A stretch of DNA of 64,000 nt from the NCBI GenBank assembly GCA_963070105.1, contig OY718807.1:4561001-4625000 (forward strand), given 5' to 3'. Within the stretch, counting starts at the first letter, position 1. Every line of letters begins with the position of its first letter. This document shows, piece after piece, positions 14,986-27,400 of the stretch. Origin of the DNA: Litomosoides sigmodontis. Taxonomy: Eukaryota; Nematoda; Chromadorea; Rhabditida; Onchocercidae. Made by a program: the position numbers and the translations under genes. Below the pieces are notes generated by a model. It ran no database searches and had not been told where the DNA came from. It saw nothing but the letters and a program-made list of their open reading frames with translations.

Positions 14986-15973
14986 ACAAATTGAAGTTCA
15001 GACTTTGTGACGTTAGGTTATGAATTTAGTCATTTTTAAAACTAAGCCATATATACGAATGAAGTAATTTATATTTGAGTGACTGATTAAATACTAAAAT
15101 GACTTGATCAGTTTTAAAGGAAGAGGTTGGAGATTTTTGTAAGCTTTTTGTATATTTTTATCATTCTCATTCTGATGGAAACTAGATGGGTGTTAGCTGC
15201 ATTTATTGGCATTACTATATATTTACCTTTTTGTGTTTTTTTCTTCCATTGGATCAGTCAAGTGAATTGGAATTCCATGCATTATAGTATTTTAAAATTA
15301 GTGTAAGAATTTTATGGTGTTGTGATGTAATAACGTTTAATCTGTACAGTTTGCTGCCCTTTTTTAAATGTAAGTCTATGCGCTGAGAAGTTGAAAGTGA
15401 AACTTGTTGTTTTATTCCATGTTCTTTTGATTTTGACTTTTAATTATCTCGTTTGATTATTGTACATTTTTGTTTACATTATTTAGTCATGGTTCTTGTA
15501 CAGAATTGGTTAAATGAAATATAAAAATCTAAAACTCTGTTCAAAGTGATACAAATGTGTCCCATGCAGGAGGCTATGAATTGAGGAAGTGGCTATGAAT
15601 TGAGGAAGTGTTGTAAGACTGGTTATGGTGATAATATTTATTAGGTGACATTCATTCAGCTGAATTGGTTTTCTCATTCATATTTACTGCAAAGTAGACC
15701 TAATTTAGACTGGAGAGATAAATATGGCTCAGTCGCGGTATTTCATGATTTGTTGAGCCATGTTTTCATCTCTTTTAATACATTGTAAAGTTGTATGTTA
15801 TTTCATGAAATTGTTTTCTCCCGAGATTAAATTTACACGTCGAAAATTATTAGATTACAGCAAAGTAAATGGGATAAGTGAGCTGAACGACTGATTTTAA
15901 TGTCGGATGACAAATTTCTAGGTTCTAAACTTTCAGAGTATTCGTCTCCTGCAGTTTCCCAAATACGTTCCCT
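14986..15973. other. CDK9 3' region and ACOX3 upstream region
   Basis: AT-rich DNA without a credible gene. It includes a perfect two-copy tandem of about 20 bases at 15570-15609. An in-frame-looking ATG at 15900 (MSDDKFLG...) runs into a stop at 15976 in a different frame from ACOX3, but could be an untested 5' exon of that gene. Confidence 0.5.
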
Positions 15974-18900
15974 ATGATTTTTATGATGCCATATCAATCG
16001 TGTTCTACTTTTGAAATAAATGAAAATTTATTGAAATATCGACGAATGGCGAGATTCTATTGGCGCGATCTGCAGGAGTGGATATACGGCTCGGAGAGTA
16101 TTAAGTTTAAGGTGAAAAGAAATTTTCTAGAGGAAAAGAAGTCCTTTACAGCTGGTTGAACTTGATGCCGATATATATGTGTGTGTAGTGAACTTTCATC
16201 TTCGGAGAAATTCTAATTTATGTCAAACATATAAAAGATGAGATCATAAGCACTGTTAGGATAAAATGATTTTCTTCTGCCTTCAGATAAAATCAGTTTC
16301 CTCACCAGCGACTGCATACGCATAGTCCAAATTGGCATTTCCCTTCGACTAGAATGGCCAGCCATACTGAATTGATGCAAGTTTTAAAGTTCATGTTCAC
16401 AAATGTTTTTCTGCATAATTTAGGATAAGGTGTTTGAAAAACTCCGCACTAGTAATGTTTTTGCTCGTGACTGGCGAACATTGACGATGGGTGAGAGCCG
16501 TCGAATATGTGATCGGCGATGGACAAAGCTTTTGGAATATGATTTCTTCACATTCGATGGGGTCTGTGGACTAATCTCTTTTCTCACTTGTGTTTTGGTT
16601 TTGGTGTGTTGTGGTACATATCCTTACATGATGATCTCATCATTTGTAAATAAATGTTCTTCCAACAGTATGAAGTGATATTACAGCTTAAGACAGATCC
16701 TGAAAGGTTTGTGGACTTTGCGGAAGTGTTGGAAAACTATGACCAGAGCCTGGCAGCAAAATTCTATATCAGTGCCATCTTTTACTTCACAGTGTTATCA
16801 ATGGGGACAAGTCGTCACCACCAGATACTCGAGAAATGTGTGAACAACGAGGTTTTTGTACCATCCCTTTCGGTCGTTGATATTTTATTTAAAGTTTAAA
16901 TCCGTCCCAATGCACCGTTACCAAATTTCGATTTCATATCAGAAGGAAGCTAGAAAGATGATCAGTTGATGACATCATTAAAACGATCATTATTGAAGAT
17001 TGTTGGCTGCTTTTGTTTGACGGAACTGTCTCACGGGTCAGATGCGAATTCAATCCGTACTGAGTGCCGTTATGATAAGGGTCAGTTCGTGATGCACACG
17101 CCGGATAATGAAGCAATCAAATGTTGGGCCGGCAATCTAGGTTCCTCTCTGTTTAATTTCATTCGTCTTCTATCACTTATTTATTACTGACATCAAAAAA
17201 TGTCGAATTCTCACGATGGCGAAAATGTTCACAAATCGCTACGCCATCACTGTTAATTACATCGAGCAAAGCCACATTCATCACTACTGCTTACCTCTTA
17301 GCTGCTAATCTTCCACTACGAATCATTGCGTGATGTTCGCTTTGCCGTTATTTTCTCTTCCAATGTTTTAATTTTGAATTCCTCGATGTTTCACATTGAA
17401 AATAAGACTTTCATCTCACCTACTTTCTTCACAGGTACAAATGCAACCCATGCGATTGTCTTCGCGCAACTTCACATCAAGCACACATGTTATGGGCTGC
17501 ATGCATTTTGCATACAAATTCGTCATTGCAAGAAGATGACACCTTTGGAGGGCATAACAATCGGTGATATGGGAGAGAAAGCAGGTGCGTGGAACGGTAT
17601 CGACAATGGATGGATCAAGTTCGACAAGCATCGCTTTCACTTAGATGCATTACTGAATCGAATAGCAACCGTTCTTCCGGATGGAACTTATCAGTCTATC
17701 CTCACGGTGAATGTTCACCTTTCATTTTTGTGCCTAAAAATAATTAATACTGTTAGCGATTAGTTTGTCAAAGAGCTAGCTTTTTCGTTTTAGGATATGA
17801 AGGAGCGGCAGCTAGCAAGTTTAGCTATTCTATCTATTGGACGTGCAGCTGTCATCGGGAAAGGTGCGGTGGCAGTCCAGCTTGCTGCGGTCATAGCGGC
17901 ACGTTATTCAGCTGTTAGGAAGCAATTCAGTATTGCCAGTCATTCAGGTTGCAGTCATTGAAAGATAGCTACCTTTATAGCTTCCAAAATTCTGCAGGAA
18001 GAAAAGAAGTTGGCATTAACGTCTTCCCCACATAACTCTTCATTTCTGTTCACATTCCATCACACTTTCAATGCATGTTTCTATCATGAGATTGTAGAAA
18101 TCAATTAATGATAAGCACATCCCTTCAGATCCTTTGATGTAGTTTCAGAATTCGTCGAATTTTACTCACTGTCCAAGAAAGAGTGCAAAAGTCAATGAGT
18201 AGTTCACATTCTCCTTCATAATTATTAGTACTTTACCGCTCATAGCTGCTACCTGATATTACTCGAGGATTATCTTCCAGAAGAACAATCAATCATCGAA
18301 TATCCTATGCAACAGCATCGATTCTTTCCACACATTGCTGCATCAGTTGCTTTAACTATTTTCTACCGCAAATTTATTGCCGTTTGCTACAAGCATTTCA
18401 TGTGCTGCAAGGAAGATGGAAGACATCCACAAGAGGTATTTCAAATTGCACTCTGTGCTTCGTTCAGCTGATTGTTTGGGATTTGAACTAAATTTCTGCA
18501 AAATTCGTGTATCACTGGCATTTTATTCATATCAGAACTATGATAAATGTAGTATTATTACAGCTTTTCTCTATCATTACCACAGACAATAACAAATAAT
18601 AATGAAAATAAATGATAATAATAATAGCGATAAATTGAACTTCATAGTTACCGCTATCCCGAGAAATACAGATTCTCAGTTGTGCGGCAAAGGTATTATC
18701 AACGGATAGAGGTGTTAATGCTTTGGACGATGCTCGTCTTGCTTGCGGCGCACACGGGTTCGTTAACACATTTCTATGAGTTTGGTTAACTTCGATAAAA
18801 AAAAAGCTCAACCATCGGATACAGCAGCTCTCTGTATGATGACAGAACAGATTTGCCTATAGGCATGCATTTTTCTGATTAATATAATCTTGAAAAACCA

Positions 18901-20318
18901 ACTTTGAGATTTAGTTAAGAGTTTTAGAGAATTATGAACGCAACTTTAAAATCTTTGCAAAATCCCTGTGCTTCCATGCAAAGTAAAAGTGTTATTTGAC
19001 AAAAAATTTAATTCAGAAATCTTAAAGGATACTTTATTTTTTAACTTTTTAAACAGAATGAAATACTTTTTAGATTTTTGAAAAGTTCACGATTGAATGA
19101 TCTTCGGGATGCTTTCGATCCATCACGAACCTTTGAAGGTGACAACAATATATTAATGCAACACGTAACCAATGCACTACTTTCATTGTCTGAAGAAAGT
19201 TCACAGAACTGGTGTGATTCACCTCTTCGAAGTTTGGTATTCTTAGCTAGCAAGCCAGAAAGATTCTCGGCTTGGAAAGATGATCCATTGCAAGGTTTCT
19301 TAGCATTATCATTTCTCAAGAAATATTTACACAATTCCAGTATAAATTCCAATTCCAATATTCTGGAAACTTCGACACGTTCAATTAGGTAGGCTAGTAC
19401 CACTACAACCTACTTAACAAAGCATGATCTGAATGCTTTGATTCATTTTTTGTGTTTTTTCTCACCACGGTTTTTTCATAGCAAATCCTCTGAACGTTAG
19501 CCACTTATCATTATGGTTATTGATACGGTGTAAAATAACCTGCGTAATGCAGTGACTGTTTTATCACGTGCCTTGTAATTTGTAATTTGTAACCTAACGT
19601 ACCCATTTATCTCCTCAGAATACCAGCAATCAGCTTTCGTTCCTTTCTTATTTATTGTTTAGATATTGCAAATGCTTACGTCTGGCTGTTGCACTTCCTC
19701 ATCTCAAAGATTCGAGAAGATGTCAAAGAGAAAGTTAGTTGCGGATTTGGTAAACGACAGGCTCAATTCGAGTCACAAAGTGAACAATACAAAATGATTA
19801 CGTATGCTTACTGTGAACTAACTATACTAAACTGTTTTCGAGATTCCTTACAAACAGCTCCCGAATTTATCCAAGAAGTTTTACGTCGACTTGCTTCTGT
19901 GTATGCGTGCAACTCCATCGATAAGCACATTGCGATACTTTATATTGGTTAGTAGTAAACAGTCACAAACACTTCGCATTCAAATTAATCTGTACGTTGA
20001 TCATGCACTCAATAAAAGCAAACTATTTGATGACTGGAATTTCAGAAGTTATAAGATGATAATATGCAATCTTCAGGTGGTTACTGTTCTGGTGGACAAT
20101 GGGGAAGTACTATGAAGAAACGTCTCCGTGAATCAGAAGCAGCGATCCTTCCTGATGCTCTTTCAGTATGCGATGCGCTCGCTCCGCCAGATTTTCTTTT
20201 ACATTCCATGTTAGGCTCTAGCGATGGACAAATCTACCAGCGTCTCATCCAATATTTTATGCAATTTCCCTGTGAAATTTCGCCACCGATTAATGACAAT
20301 AGTAATTTATCAAATTAA
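15974..20318 (+). CDS. Peroxisomal acyl-CoA oxidase, ACOX3 type
   Basis: Flavoenzyme catalysing the first, H2O2-producing step of peroxisomal beta-oxidation, of the branched-chain/pristanoyl (ACOX3) subfamily. Twelve-exon model: 15974-16111, 16424-16561, 16669-16851, 16999-17140, 17435-17706, 17794-17947, 18281-18435, 18648-18761, 19057-19388, 19619-19947, 20077-20318 (eleven coding blocks seen); they close in phase to 732 residues. Motifs: GCFCLTELSHGSD and GTNATHAIVFAQL (FAD/substrate domain), DNGWIKFDKHRF, EYPMQQHR, LACGAHGF, and TFEGDNNILMQ with the catalytic Glu. Exon 8 (18648) has a poor-looking neighbourhood but fits perfectly. The C-terminus is SNLSN, with no SKL-type peroxisomal signal, unlike most relatives. 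The N-terminus is uncertain; an upstream exon may exist. Exon 3-4 region is duplicated in inverse orientation at 11.6-12.05 kb. Confidence 0.94.
16783..17205 (+). repeat. Right arm of the 0.43-kb inverted repeat (lies inside ACOX3)
   Basis: Parent copy of the displaced fragment at 11620-12050. It spans the end of exon 3, intron 3, exon 4 and the start of intron 4 of ACOX3, all functional here. The arms are about 4.73 kb apart and enclose CDK9 and the 5' end of ACOX3. Similarity fades gradually at both edges, so borders are approximate to ~15 bases. No target-site duplication or transposon end was seen. Confidence 0.9.
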
Positions 20319-20551
20319 ACAAAGATTTCTACAAAACAAAGGAATTGGACTTGGTGAACTTATGTTATGGGTGATTGGTTTCATTATAAATTAATTTTTT
20401 ATTGTAATTTTAAAAGCTGAAAAAAGGATTCATATTTTTGCAAATTTCAGTGATCCTCCTACTCATACAATGTTGAAAGTTCGGTGAAAGTGTATTTCAG
20501 CAAGCGGTGTGACTATATAATGTTACAATTCCATTAATGTCTCAGCAACGT

Positions 20552-21585
20552 TTAACAGTAAATCATTTCTTCTAGATTCATTTCCGTTTCTTCTTCCAAA
20601 TCACAATGTTTAGCTATGTACGGCCAGCCATAACGTAGAGTAACTAGCTGACGACGACAATGCAACGCTATGGGCGATCTACAACACTGTATAATTTGCA
20701 CTGAATTAAAGGATCAATAAATTTGTGCTTTATTGCGCATTAACTTAACTGTATAAAAATTTAACTTCAAAGACAGAATGTCGAAGTGTTTTGCTGAAAT
20801 GAATTTATTACGCTTTGCAAAATCGGTAAATGCAAAAGTGTCTCACAATGGAAAAGTATATAAGTTACTTTGCGAGTGCTAAATGTGAATATATTTGTGT
20901 TAGATATAAATAAATTGTAAAACTTACGCATACCAACTGCTCCTTACAGAACATCGCGGACATTTTATGTGCAAAGCACTTGATAGAACATTTTGATTCA
21001 TATAAATCTTCGCGAGCATTTCATTCGTTGCCTGAGGTGCCTTAAAAATTAAAGCTTGAATTTCTACGAGTCATTAAGATTTCAATTCTCCAATCCATTA
21101 TGTTCTAGTTGATTTATAGGTATCTTATAAAAGATTGACGAGCAAATAAGAGAAAAATTTCACGACAAAATAGCAATCCCTATTGAATGTCGGATTTGGA
21201 TTTTATCCAAGCTTGACCTTTAATACATACCTGGATTCAGGTATAATACTTGAAAAATTGCAAACAAATTACCGACAGAAATATCAGACAACATTTCAAA
21301 TGAATGATAAAATTACCCTGACATCTGTTTCGGATGTAATATACTCATAGGGCATCGGATTACCAAATAGCCCGCCGCAACTTGTCGGTGGTGCACGTTC
21401 GTTGTTGTATACTTTTGAGGCCTGACCCTTTAGTAGTAGGCCATGGCAAGGTATCTAAATAACTTCCAAATGAACAGACAAGACCATTTCGAACTTAAAT
21501 TTGCAGCAGTCAGCAGGGGTCAGTTATAAATCTGTTTAATACAGGTGAAACACAAAATTGAAGTTCAAACTACCTCTATTGCCAT
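20552..21585 (-). CDS. Unrecognised 114-residue cysteine-rich protein, 4 exons
   Basis: Spliced gene lying tail-to-tail with ACOX3 (234 bp between stop codons). Exons: 21574-21585 (MAIE), 21317-21421, 20948-21040, 20552-20686; all junctions are GT-AG, phase 0, and total 345 bases = 114 codons plus TAA. A strong acceptor (TTTTTGCAG) 55 bases before the ATG looks like a trans-splice site. The N-half reads NNERAPPTSCGGLFGNPMPY; the C-half has a cysteine cluster HIKCPRCSCCRSPIALHC followed by RYGWPYIAKHC and an acidic tail EEETEMNLEEMIYC. The CPRC/CC...HC...HC spacing could bind zinc, an inference. No signal peptide or membrane helix. I cannot place it in any family. Support is from splice logic, open frames and composition, not from homology. 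Confidence 0.68.
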
Positions 21586-24017
21586 TTAGGTCAAATTTAC
21601 GCTTCACTACTGATTTACAGCATTTGTTGCGCTCTTTTCACTGCAAAAACGACAGCTAATTCACCGAACAGAGAACAAATGAACCTATTTAACGTACCAT
21701 ATGTATCTTATGGATGCAATTTGTTGAATTCGACACCGTTTTCTGCAGTGCCCATATTTTTGCACCTTTGCCGTAATGACTGTTACATAAATCCTGTAGT
21801 GTAGTAAATTTCTATTTTTTATTCTTGCAATATTGCTCGTTCATTTCTACCTTTATCATTCGAATTATCATGAAATCAGCGAGAAGCTGGCTGCTGTCAC
21901 GAAACTGCATTTTATTTCTACGGTACCATTCCACTACACCATACAGTATCCCTCAACAATGCAACCTAATTGTTTTATACGTAGTAGTGGAGTAAATGGA
22001 TACCAACATTCATTTAATTTTTTGTCGAATTTTCAATGCTTTATGAAAATGAATAGAAGTGCTCATACAATGTCCCTTCTCCTCATGTATATCTACTTCT
22101 CAGTCCATTTTTCCAAAAAAATTAATCATTTAATTAACGTAGTAAAAACTAATGTACAAATTACATAGTTCATTTGTTCAATTTCAATTTCATTCAATTT
22201 CACCAATGTATAAATTAAATTACATAGTTCATTTGTTCCGGCTTCTCCCAAATGGGTTCATATTCACATTTGTAAAAGTTCAATTTGTGTTGTTCACTTT
22301 TTTTCCAACTATTTTCAATTTTTATTATTTCCACTTCTTTCTGCAATAAAAATAAACAACATCTTAACCACTTGCGCTAGCATTAAGTGTTCGTCGTTTA
22401 GGTTTATAATTTAATTTTGGGTTAGCAAATTGCACCCGCAAATCATACTCACTATGCAAGCACTAACGTTCTGTAAAAGAAATCTATCCCAAGCTTCAAG
22501 CTAAGAGTTCAACAGCAAAATATCATAGCATAACAGAAATTTGCCAGCAATATTATGGCTTAAAGCTCAATAGTAGAGCTCCTTCAAACACGTAACATTT
22601 TATAGAAAATTGCCACACATAAAATAGATACTTAAGCAGTTTAAATGCAAAAATTCGAAAAGCAAAAAAAAGTGAGGTGTGCTATTGCGCCGCTCTTCGT
22701 TCTGTTACATGCAAGTGGCAAACGGCAAAAGAAAAGATTAATTGAAGTTTGAAAAAGGACCATTTCATTTCGAGCAAGCCAGAAAAAAAACAGTAGTGCC
22801 GTGACAAGGATGATTAGAACCAGAAACTCGAATAAAAGTAAAACGTAGCATTGCTTGCGGCGTAATATGTAACGTAGAAAACGTTCTTGCCGACTGCGTC
22901 GAGAAGTCGATTTGTTTTTCTGAAAAACTTGCCCTTAATATATAACCCCAACAATAGTTCACCTGACATTTTCTTTTACTTTGGGCACTTAAAAAGACTT
23001 AGAAGTTTCACGAAGAGCTTAAGCGATATTTTGTTGCTATTTTGCAACAATTTTAAAATTTTGACATTGAGAGGAAGGACAATAAAGTGCAACTAATAAA
23101 ATGACAATATGGAACTGATGAAATTAATCATTCCACGACTGCCGTTTGCAGAAATCGTAAATGTATGTTTTTTAACAACCGAACCAAAAAAAATTAGAAT
23201 TTAAGAAAAAAACAGACAGCCATATTTCGACCAGATTCTCTGTAGTTTACAACGAACAATAATTTATTCAACTGAAGTGATAAATTCATAAACTGACAGC
23301 TGCCTAACCTAAACTGTCAAAAATTTCTTTCAAAACGTTTTTTACATTTTTATATCGGAATAAAAAAATTGAATTCATTTTGCCGAGATAAACACACCAT
23401 TCCATTTGACAGCAAATTCCAAGCGATTAAGAAAAACTCTAAAATTCTAAAAATTTTTGACAGCAAATTCCAAGCGAAACTCCAATTCCTCTGAATTTGC
23501 TAAATGTACCACTGTGTCCTGCTTTTCCTACCACTTCAAACTTCTTCACTGTTTGCTTTTTTTTTTCTAATTGAGTGCAATAGAAGCTCATCGATCGCAG
23601 TCAACTGAATCACAATGGGATGCTCCCGTTACCGTGAATTTTCAATACCATTAAAAAATAATTTAATTCTAACAAATCTGAAGATGAAGAAAATAAGCCG
23701 ATAAGCATTTCACAACAACACAAGAGATTAAACATCACAAAATCATTGCTACGTGGAAGATGACAAGGAATACTTCATTTAAGTATGATTATTTTATCAC
23801 CGTCATTGCTGTACCAATCTTGAATGTTTCATCAAAGACTTCTTGCGCACTCCAGAAAGCGACTTCAGGCTTGATCAATCACATCTAAAAATTTATATAA
23901 ATATTTAAGTGCGATATTTTACCTGAAAAGAACACGGCAGTATCAAGAGGACGATTGAGCGAGTTGGCGTAATAGCATAGCAATCTGTTTAAAAGTATTT
24001 CATATCGCTGCACACTA
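21586..24017. other. Large intergenic region with short direct repeats
   Basis: AT-rich sequence with no gene I can support. It has two short direct repeats: ~19 bases TTACATAGTTCATTTGTTC-like at about 22161 and 22222, and ~18 bases GACAGCAAATTCCAAGCG at about 23408 and 23458. Open frames at 21833-22349, 22765-22962 and 22887-23096 look random. Confidence 0.5.
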
Positions 24018-24284
24018 ATGCCACTACTGGAATTGCCTTGGACAAATACGACTAATAGCTACCAAATCACATCAGCCGGTCAGTTGCTCCGTCAATTGCG
24101 CCGTCCAACCACGACAAGCAGGATTGCTTCCCTTTTCCACACATTTTTCAGCATGCAACGGTTATGCGACGATTATCAATGGGAGAAAAACACCGGCGTA
24201 GATGGGAAAAAGGGTGGGGTGCGGCTGGTGGATGTTCCGTACATTGAAGAGTGGGATCAATTAAGAGGTACTGCTGGATATTAG
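24018..24284 (+). CDS. Doubtful 88-residue open frame of raised GC content
   Basis: Single open frame starting MPLLELPWTNT and containing QLLRQLRRPTTTSR and VRLVDVPYIEEWDQLRG. Its GC content is visibly higher than the flanks. No family is recognised, there is no clear acceptor or partner exon, and it stops 195 bp before the SUPV3L1 start. It may be a lone exon, a 5' leader region of SUPV3L1, or chance. Confidence 0.2.
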   Translation: MPLLELPWTNTTNSYQITSAGQLLRQLRRPTTTSRIASLFHTFFSMQRLCDDYQWEKNTGVDGKKGGVRLVDVPYIEEWDQLRGTAGY

Positions 24285-24478
24285 AGGAGAAACGTAGGTA
24301 GGCGAAAGTGATGGCAAGAAATGAATAAATGTATAAGAAATGAATATAGAAATAATATAATTGATTAAAAGTGCAGATTGTATTACACGTTCAAGTTTTT
24401 ATGAAATGAATATATAATACTCACATAATCATTTCAAGCTGCTTGAAACGACGGCTTCTAAAACAGTTATCCACATTG

Positions 24479-27400
24479 ATGGATAAAATGGCGCTACAGA
24501 TGGTTAAATGTCGTCCATCATGGATGCTTATTATGGTAAACACCTCCGATCAGGGAACGTCGTTTATACAAACACGTCTTCTTCAACGCTGTCATAGTTC
24601 CGTTGCATCGAGGAACAGCCCCATTAATGTTCGTTTATTGTTTTTTTTAATGCTTCATTCTTTGGTATCTCTTTATGCACTGTACTTTTCATGTGTTAGT
24701 ATTTAATGTGAAATTATAGTTGTAAAGAATCTTAGATATTCACATTTTTTGTTCCCAACGTCGAGGGCATATTATTGAATCTCTCTGAAGACTCATACAC
24801 CTAACAACTGCGAAAGAGTTGCTAATTTTTTTCAGCTGTAAAAACACTGGTTATTTTTTTTTACCAGGGATCTGCATTTTTTTTACCAATATTTCAGTTA
24901 AGAGATTGCAATGGAAAATCTGGGACGGAGCAATCGAAAACAGTTCTCGATGGATGCCGAAAAGTAAACCAGGAATTAATGCAAACCGGGAAGAAATGTT
25001 CTCCAATTGTTTTGAAGCAAACAAAATATTCACCGACAGAGACTAAGTTCACAACTAGAATGGGTACAGCACGAAAAACCAAGTTGCGAAGTTTCATCGA
25101 TATCGTCCCACCTGCTCCGATAACTATTCCAAATTTGCCGAGAGATGAAGCGGTATTTATGGATTATTTAATAGAAATTCTGATTCCGTAACTCTAATCT
25201 CTATATTAACCAAATTCAGAAAAAATGGACTAATTGAGTATCTTGTTAACTGAGCTAAATATTCTCTTTTTAATTAGTGGTATAGGTGATTTTTCAGAAA
25301 TCTAATTACATTACTTTTATGCATCGCTCTCAGTAATCATTCCAGGGTGTTGTTGTCGATTTGAACAAGGACGACATTTCACGGGTTCTAGAGAATTTTG
25401 CTAGAAGACCTTTGGTTCGGGAATTATCTGAGCAGAATAACGTAAATAGGAAAATGTTTCATGCAGCATATAAGTATGTTTACTGTCGTAGTGTCGTGTC
25501 TACAGAAAAGTTGTAATAAGTTTATTTGGAATTTCTATGTGTTTTCATATTTATTAAAGGACTCATTAATGAGTTTCATTCTTCAGAAAATTCTTTTTAG
25601 AAGTTTTCGGAATTACTGTTTGCATGCGTCACCGTTAGATCCGTGTATTGCTGTTGTGATCAGTGATATTCTCAACAAAGGTAAGTACTGTCTTCGGCTT
25701 TAATATGTCCATTTTACGCTATTATTTATTAAAAATGTGGTTTGTTCGGTAGTGTAAAGTTAACAGCTTTCTTGATTCCTGAATTTGATTTTTTTTCTTA
25801 ATCAGAGGTTTGAATCTTCAGCACGTGATGTCGACAGCATATATCCATATTTTATCGAGCATGCCAAAAGAGTATATCCACATTTGGAGTGCGAAAGGGA
25901 GTTGAAGACGTTGAGTGATTTAACGAAACCGTATAATTGGTATCCAAAAGCTAGAGAGTTATTCAGAAAAATACATTTTCATGCAGGTGTTGTAACTTGT
26001 ATTTTTCTGGGGAACATTATCATCACTTATGCCATTATTAGCAAAAAAAACTTTGCCTTTAATTAAATGAAGAACAGAAATTTAGAGGATTGCTAATTGA
26101 AACATAATTTCACGTTATTTTTATAATAGGCATTAAAAGAAGTTGAACATTTGATTGTACCCCAATTAATTGAAATAAGCTAGCAGTGAGAGGCTTCAAT
26201 TGTAGGATCAAATTATTTTAATGAAAAGTAATATGTTACATTTTGTAGGACCAACTAATAGTGGCAAGACGTATGAAGCATTGCAACGATTCTATCAAGC
26301 CAAAACAGGCTTTTATTGTTGTCCGTTAAGGTTGCTTGCCAGTGAGGTGTGTGAAAAAACCAACGAACAGGGTCTGTTATCATTCGAATTCTGTCATGTT
26401 TTTTTTTTCACTATTCAAATTTAACTTTAAAAATCAAAGTTTCGATTTTTTAAGGCATCAAATGTGATATGGTTACGGGTGAAGAACGGCGATACGCAGT
26501 TGATGCTGACAACCCCTCATCTCATGTCGCCATGACTGTTGAAATGGTGCCTGTTGATGTTAACGTGGAAATAGCCGTGATTGATGAAATTCAGATGTTA
26601 CGTGATCAGAGTCGTGGTTGGGCTTGGACAAGAGCTCTGCTTGGTATTGCTGCGGAAGAGGTTCCCCCATTAGCATCTTTCTTATCTCCGAAAGTGATTC
26701 CTTATGAAAAATATCTCCAGAGCTGCTTGTCTTTCGGCACTGTTTTGTTCTTGCTTGCTTTACTTTTTTGTGTATGAACTTGTATGTTTTTTATACGAGC
26801 AATCTATTCTGCTGTAGATCATTGTGTTTAGCGATGGGAAGTTTGATGGGAAAAGTTACAAAATTAAAGTAGTCATATTTTAGGTTCATCTTTGTGGAGA
26901 AGAAGCAGCGATCAATATTGTTCGAAGTTTACTGGATCCTATTGGAGAGCATGTAGAAGTGCACCATTATGAAAGGAAAACTCCTCTTACTGTAAATAAA
27001 GAAGCCTTGAAGAAGCTTGATAATGTTAAGGTTGGTTTTGCAACACATTGTTTATGTTGGAGAGAAATTTTGATCACTGTATAACATCGAGTAGCTTTCT
27101 AATCTTCAGCTGAACCAAGCATCAATAATTGAATTTAAAATTTGGTTTTGCTATTCTTTGGACATATTGTTTTAGGATGGTGATTGCTTAGTGTGCTTTT
27201 CGGTTGCTACGTTATTTTCGGTAGCTAAGAGTCTAATGAAACTGGGTGTAAAGCCCACTGTAATATATGGAGCATTACCACCGTGGACAAAACTGAACCA
27301 AGCGAAAACATTCAATGAAATGAGTCGAAAGCCTAGTGTAATGGTTGCAACGGATGCTGTGGGAATGGGTCTTAATTTAAATATTCGCAGGTTTGTATTT

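Noticed and set aside
19041..19403. 120-residue antisense open frame over an ACOX3 exon
   Set aside because: It is the shadow of exon 9 of ACOX3, which has clear homology on the plus strand.
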